NCBI GenBank assembly: GCA_007922195.1
Contig: ML682029.1
Span: 3,713,293-3,777,292 of the forward strand
Direction: 5' to 3'
DNA: 64,000 nucleotides
DNA from: Podocnemis expansa
Taxonomy: Eukaryota; Chordata; Testudines; Podocnemididae
Of this stretch, positions 59,034 to 64,000 are shown one piece after another (within the stretch, counting starts at the first letter, position 1; the number at the start of each line of letters is the position of its first letter). The notes beneath the pieces were generated by a model. It saw only the letters and a program-made list of their open reading frames with translations, ran no database searches and was not told the origin of the DNA. The translations under genes and the position numbers were made by a program.

Positions 59034-60667
59034 TTTGGAGTGATCACAGATTCAGGAGAAGTCCAGAAATACAGAGCATGGTCCTACTAATTATCCTTTG
59101 CAGTTTCATAGCTGTTCTTACCTTCAAAATGTTTTTAAACACACATAATTAGTTATAATTATTATTAGCCCCTTTTACAGATGAAGAAACAGAAATAGAA
59201 AAGTGAGGTTACTTGCTCTGTTTCTACTTAAAGAATGGAAAGGATGAATAAATATTTTTAACTGTATAAACAGAACAGAGATGTCCTTGAAACTTTAGTT
59301 TTCAACAAGTTTAGAATTCATTCTGTTTTTTTAATATAGGATTTTTTCCTAATCTGAATCAATCTTTTCTACTTCCACTAAGAGCCATTGGCACAGAGCA
59401 TTAGCAAAGAATGTCTATCTGTAATACAATTACTTTCTCATTACTTTACAATACAATCACTTGCTCATTACTTTGTCTGCTGTTAAAAATGAACACATTT
59501 TAGTAAATATTGAAATAAGATAATCAGTTAAAGAAACGCAAGGAACAAGTGCATTTGATTTAAGTAGGATCTAACTATTATTTACTATACTATGCTGGAA
59601 TTTTGTACTTTAGCACAAAAAAAAAATAAAAATTTTAAGGACAGAAAAATAAAGAACTTGCTTTATATGACACACTTCTGTATTTACTTTCTACTGATGT
59701 GTTGAAAAATTAAGCAGGTACATATGTGTTTTAAGCTTCAAGTTCTTGAAGCCATCAATTCCATAGTTTTAAGATCTTAATTACAAAGAAAATTAAATGA
59801 AGACGTGAACTAATGTATTTTATTCACCTTTACAACAACTTAAAAGTCCACTGTCAGCTCATATTTTAGAACAGTCAGACCTACACTTCTAACACCACTT
59901 ATAGCTATTACTACTTAGCATTTACATAATATTCTTCAGTCAAGGATCCCCAAAGGCTTTACATATAAGGCTAGGTATTATCCTCTTTTCACAGATGGGG
60001 AAACAGACACAAAGACACACTGAAGTAAATGAACACAGTGTTGGTGGCAGAGTCAGGAACAGAACCAAGGTATCCTGAAATAAGGCTCTTGACTTATTTA
60101 TTAGACTATGCAGCCATTTTCACTTCAAGAGCCTGAAAATAAAATTTTCCTGTTATAATAGATGATATTAACTTACTAAATTTCACTCATCTTGGAAAAT
60201 AAAGGTAGGCTCATCAGTTTCTCTTTCACATCTCATTCCCTAGCACAGTGCTACGGAGAACCAAAACAACTTTGCAAGGAGATGTTTATTTCAAAACATC
60301 ACTGTTTTTAATTTTTTTTAATTAATCAGCTTTTTTCTATATAAATCTGATTCTTCCAAAATCATTGGACAGACACTAAATTTGGGCCTACGAATTGTTC
60401 CTATCTTTAACGTCTAAAAGGGTTACCAAAGGAAAATGAGATATGAAGTTACTGAAAGGGTATATAGCAGTTAGTACAAAAGCAAAATTTTAACCAAAGT
60501 TTACTTGTGTCCACTATAAACACACTGAAGGAAACAGCCTAGTCATCACAAACACATTTTAAGGAGCAATTCTGGGATATTTAAAAGGGAAAGCCTTTAT
60601 TTAAAAAAAAAAAGAAAGAAAAAAAAAAAGAAAAGAAAGAAAAGAAAAAAGTTAACTCATCACTTAC
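59034..60667. other. LRGUK intron with MIR-like SINEs
   Basis: MIR-like fragments lie at 59160-59225 (TTTTACAGATGAAGAAACAG) and 59880-60110 (TTCACAGATGGGGAAACAGA). An A/G-rich tract (A)n(GAAA)n lies at 60600-60650, 18 bp from the donor of the first visible LRGUK exon. Otherwise unrecognised. Confidence 0.65.
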
Positions 60668-60792
60668 CAGACAGAGTGTTTTGATAGGTAAGTTCTTCAG
60701 ACCACTGATTGTAGAGATCCTGTTGTGTGCCAAACTAAGATAAGCCAGACTATGGCACTTCTCTAGCCCTTTAATATCCTCTATATTATTAT
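60668..60792 (-). CDS. LRGUK: LRGUK exon: leucine-rich repeats
   Basis: This is the most upstream exon visible. It starts with the last two bases of a split codon after an AG acceptor, then encodes 41 codons from NNIEDIKGLEKC to KTLCL, ending in phase 0 at a GTAAG donor. It holds one complete LRR of the short SDS22-like type (LAYLSLAHNRIS, then ISGLKNLPIKTLCL leading into the next). The pattern LxxLxLxxNxI is clear. LRRs form a protein-binding solenoid. The exon before it is not found between 60793 and 64000, so the gene's 5' part lies beyond the window. Confidence 0.93.
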
Positions 60793-63383
60793 CTATGTGT
60801 CAGTGTTGCACTTAAGGAAAATAATCACATACAAAAAAATCTTAGCAATATGTAGAACCTGCTTAGCAGTCTCTTTCTCACTCTCTCAGACACATGTTCA
60901 TTCTTACTAATAAACTGCATTCTTCCTTCCCCTATAACTTATTTGTTTCAACCACCAGTTACATCTTGTCTCTCAGACCCAAGCCCCAATTCTGCAACTT
61001 TATGCATGTGGGCATTCTTTACACCTGTTGGGAGTTCCACTGACGTCAATACAACGAGAGTCCTGTGGCACCTTAAAGACTAACAATAAAAAAGAAAAAG
61101 CCCAAAGAAATTTGTTAGTCTTTAAGGTGCCACAGAACTCTCATTGTTTTTGCTGTACACAGACTAACACGGCTACCCTTCTGGAAAATGAAGTCAAAGG
61201 GACGCTACCAATGTCAAGTCAGTTGCCAGATCAAAGCTCAAGACTGTAAATTCCTCGTGGCAGTGACCAAATCTTACTATATGTTTGTGCAGAACCTAGT
61301 GCAGTGAGACCCCCAAAGCACCGCTGCATTGAACAGAAAGCATAATAATAAATAATTAGAATAGCTGTTACCTATGGTATTATTTAGCTATTAAAATTTT
61401 TACCTGAACTTTTATGGTCTCAGTGCTGCCTGTGTCCAAGTAGTGGCAGCTATGTCATTTTAATTTAAAGCAAAGCAAAGGCAAAACTAACATACCATAG
61501 AACACCAATTTGGAATCAGACACATTAAAAACAAGAGAACATAAACAAGTAACCCTCCCACAATACTCCAAAGTAGAACAAGCAGGCTGAAGAGAGATGC
61601 CTTTACACACTCGCCCGGACAACATTTCATTTACAATTTATGTGGGAGACTGATATCACAGCCCAAAAACTAGAACAACAGAGTTTTCTGTAACACAGCC
61701 AACCACATTTCAAATCTCATTTGCCCCTAGAGAACTGATCAGATTTTTTTTCCAGACAGAACCATACCATAAATTCTAATCACATGCAACTAGGTTGCTG
61801 CATTTATCCTACAAGGGTAAGGAAAGCAAAGATAATCTTGTTATAAGAACACAGGAACGGACATACTGGGTCAGATCAGTGGTACATCTACCCCCATATC
61901 TCGTCTTCTGACAGTGGCTGGTGCCAAACAATCCAGTGGGAAGGAACAGATCAGGGCAATTTATCGAGCGATCCATACCAGTTGTCCACTACCAGCTTTT
62001 GAAAATCAAACGTTTAGGGAAAGTCAGAGCATTGGGCTTGTGTCCCTGACCAGCCTGGCTCACAGCCATCGATGAACCTCTCCTCTGTGATCATCTAGTG
62101 TGTAGCCCACCTTCCTGTCCTGAGGCAGCATTAAATATACCATACCACACTTCAACAGGGGCATCTGTGTTAGTCTAGTTCAGTAAAACAAACAAGGAGT
62201 CCCGTGGCACTTAAATAAACAAACACATTTGTTAGTCTTTAAGTGCCACAAGACTCCTTGTTTGTTATACCATACTTGGTCTTTAGACAGTGATTTTAAA
62301 ACAAAGTCTGTTCCTACTAAAGTCTAAGGCAAAACTTCAGGCATGTGATTCGTTCCACCACTATGATCAATATCGATCAGTCACTGATTGCCACTAACCA
62401 GAAGACCACCCTATTAGTTTCCAAGAGTTATATCAATGTAAAATAAAAGGCCAATAAAATGCAGCAAAAAAGCAAGCATTAACAACCAATTTAGAGTCTT
62501 AGCGGTCCACCACAAAAGCTTGGTCAGTATCTCTGTCAGCTGTGTTCCTTTCTGTCTGAGACAACTTCCTCCAAGGAGATTAATTTATAATCCTGTCAAG
62601 TGTGTTTGTGTATGCAACTGTCAAGAAAACTTTTACTGACCCAACCATCTGCATCATAGCTCATTGAAACATCGTAAGAGATGCTTAGTTACTATCTGTT
62701 AAGAAATTCATCCCAAACACATTCGCCATTGTAAGATATTTAAGAAATGTTGTTTCGTTTGCAGATTATAAAGAACAGCTTGTTTTGGCTGCCGTGTCTT
62801 CTGTGAGTTTTGCTTGACACAAGTTAGGAATGGTGCCATATTGCATTCTAAACTCCACACTCATGTTCTGAATTTCAAATGGGCCTCACACTCCCATGCA
62901 TGTCAGAGTCGTTCTGCCCATATTGTTGGCAACAAATCAAATGGATCAAATAAAGATATCGAACCACTGTGTTCAAAGCAAATGAAAAATCTTTATTCCT
63001 ATTCTGATCAGTGATAAACAACCCTTGACCCTTTTTCATTTGTCACATTTTTTTTGAGTTTGCAATAGGAAATTTGAAATGCAAAGGGATTATGTCTCAG
63101 TACCATCCTCCAACAAAAATCATGTCATCTGTATGATTTGTGAAACTTGTCAATAATGTAACCTGAACAGCCTGTAAATGAGCTAACCCACCCTGTAAGG
63201 AAAAAAAAGCGTGCTGAAATAACATCCTTCAGTAATGAGGGACAAAGAACCAAAATAATACAGCCTGCAGTCCTCTCCTTCCCCCAGAAAAAAGACCGAG
63301 GATGCTGTTCACAAGGCTGGAGAAAACTGGTTCCTAAACCTTACTAAGGATTTATAAGCTTACATAGCAATGCAAGACTCAGA
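60793..63383. other. LRGUK upstream intron with short Penelope-like and CR1 fragments
   Basis: A Penelope-like short copy lies at 61045-61190, with head and tail as an inverted pair around GAGTCCTGTGGCACCTTAAA, near-flanked by TGACGTCAA / TGAAGTCAA. A second one is at 62146-62265 (own entry). A CR1-type 3' end on the minus strand lies at 61846-62110 (GGACATACTGGGTCAGATCA). No LRR exon is found. Confidence 0.65.
62146..62265 (+). mobile_element. Minimal Penelope-like copy: inverted head plus tail
   Basis: The head GGGGCATCTGTGTTAGTCTA, then ACAAACAAGGAGTCCCGTGG facing the tail TTTGTTAGTCTTTAAGTGCC, CAAGACTCCTTGTTTG. Flanked by the exact 10-bp duplication TATACCATAC (62136-62145 and 62266-62275). 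Only about 120 bp long. Confidence 0.82.
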
Positions 63384-63800
63384 GGATATGTCTACATTGG
63401 CAATTTAGTTTGAATTAAGGAGGCTTAATTCAAACTAGATTAGTCCATGGCCACACTGGCTTTCATTAAGTCAAATTAAGAAATTCCTTAATTCAACTTA
63501 GTGAAAGCTTAGTTTGTATTAATAAGAACCATCTGTTAGTTTGAACTATGCCTTAATTCGACTCCTTAGTTAGAACTAAGGACAGTGTAAACCTGGATTA
63601 ACCCTTAATTCGACTTTATTAAATTTGAATTAAGGGCAGTTAGGTCAAATTAACAAAGCGGACTAAGTCAACAACTTTAAGTGGACTAAGTCCACTTTGT
63701 TAATTCGACTTAATAAGGTTGAGTTTAGTTTGAATTAAAGTCAAATTTATTAGTTCAAATTAACAAATTCAACCTAACTTTTTCTAGTGTAGACATAGCC
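63384..63800. mobile_element. Foldback MITE, 417 bp
   Basis: The ends GGATATGTCTACATT and GTGTAGACATAGCC are inverted. The interior repeats TTTGAATTAAG / CTTAATTCAAACT in both orientations. The flanking triplets (AGA and ATG) do not match. Confidence 0.75.
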
Positions 63801-63804
63801 ATGG

Positions 63805-63965
63805 ACTATCAGAAGGGACCAGTATGATCATCTATTCTGACCTCCTGCACAATGCAGGCCACAGAACTTCTCCCACCCATAATAGACCCCCTAACCTAAG
63901 ACTGAGTTATTGAAATCCTCAAATAATTATTTAAATACTTCAGGTTGCAGAGAATCCATCAGCAA
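63805..63965 (-). mobile_element. CR1-type 3' end fragment
   Basis: The plus strand reads ATCAGAAGGGACCAGTATGA, TCATCTATTCTGACCTCCTG, then CACAATGCAGGCCACAGAAC, the complement of a CR1-type 3' end. It runs to near the window edge. Confidence 0.75.
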
Positions 63966-64000
63966 ATGGCCCATGTTGCATGCTGCAGAGGAAGGTGAAA

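Larger units (their letters stand above)
13891..60792 (-). other. LRGUK: LRGUK gene, internal part (11 coding exons)
   Basis: This entry spans the visible part of LRGUK, a protein with N-terminal leucine-rich repeats followed by a guanylate-kinase-like domain. In mammals it is testis-enriched and needed for acrosome/manchette and sperm tail assembly (established knowledge). I joined 11 exons by hand. Every junction has AG/GT borders and the codon phases agree at all ten junctions: 125, 144, 81, 87, 107, 120, 97, 114, 202, 114 and 158 nt. The encoded protein reads LRR, LRR cap, linker, P-loop, TTR/GMP-binding region, GUK lid and C-terminal tail, the order of the vertebrate family. The start codon, first LRRs and C-terminus are missing from the window. 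Introns are loaded with transposons, including two DIRS copies in sense orientation. Confidence 0.95.

Noticed and set aside
61405..61450. Possible extra LRGUK exon with AG and GTAA borders on the minus strand
   Set aside because: The short open stretch (CHYLDTGSTETIKVQ) has no LRR pattern and does not fit the phase and motif expected before the 60.7-kb exon.

Overview
The window is nuclear DNA from an amniote vertebrate, most likely a turtle, with a crocodilian as the main alternative. The reasons are one intron-rich gene with GT/AG splice sites, CR1 LINE 3' ends, and an abundance of DIRS-like tyrosine-recombinase retrotransposons, Penelope-like elements with GIY-YIG endonuclease remnants, PIF/Harbinger remnants and hAT-type MITEs. 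The species call is inference. No prokaryotic gene structure is present.

The only host gene I can support is LRGUK (leucine-rich repeats and guanylate kinase domain containing), on the minus strand. Eleven consecutive coding exons, from 60792 down to 13891, join in phase into 1349 nt (about 449 codons). In coding order they are: three exons of leucine-rich repeats (60.7, 50.1 and 41.2 kb), an LRR-cap exon (39.3 kb), a linker exon (37.2 kb), five guanylate-kinase exons (29.1, 22.9, 21.7, 19.8 and 18.7 kb) and one tail exon (13.9 kb). The first exons with the promoter, and the last exons with the 3' UTR, are not in the window or not recognisable.

From the left end, 440-4130 is a badly decayed PIF/Harbinger transposon with a transposase on the plus strand and a Myb/SANT-like gene on the minus strand. 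At 4319-8979 a Penelope-like element, bounded by a 12-bp target duplication, contains a DIRS retrotransposon (DIRS-1) whose gag, RT/RNase H and recombinase frames are broken by only a few stops. More Penelope-like copies lie at 10230-11164 and 41960-43588, with many short tails elsewhere.

Two further DIRS copies lie in LRGUK introns, in the same orientation as the gene. DIRS-3 (31035-33840) has a 698-bp foldback element inserted in the codons of its RT catalytic motif. DIRS-2 (50846-57345) is nearly full length with inverted termini, and a hAT element sits inside its recombinase gene. Four hAT-type elements with 8-bp duplications, four foldback MITEs sharing a GGCTATGTCTAC-like end, several CR1 and MIR-like fragments, and an inverted pair of an unnamed repeat fill much of the remaining intron space.

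Nothing here works as an operon or novel defence system. The interest lies in the layered transposon history, where insertion order can be read directly from empty-site reconstruction, and in the altered catalytic residues of the LRGUK kinase domain.
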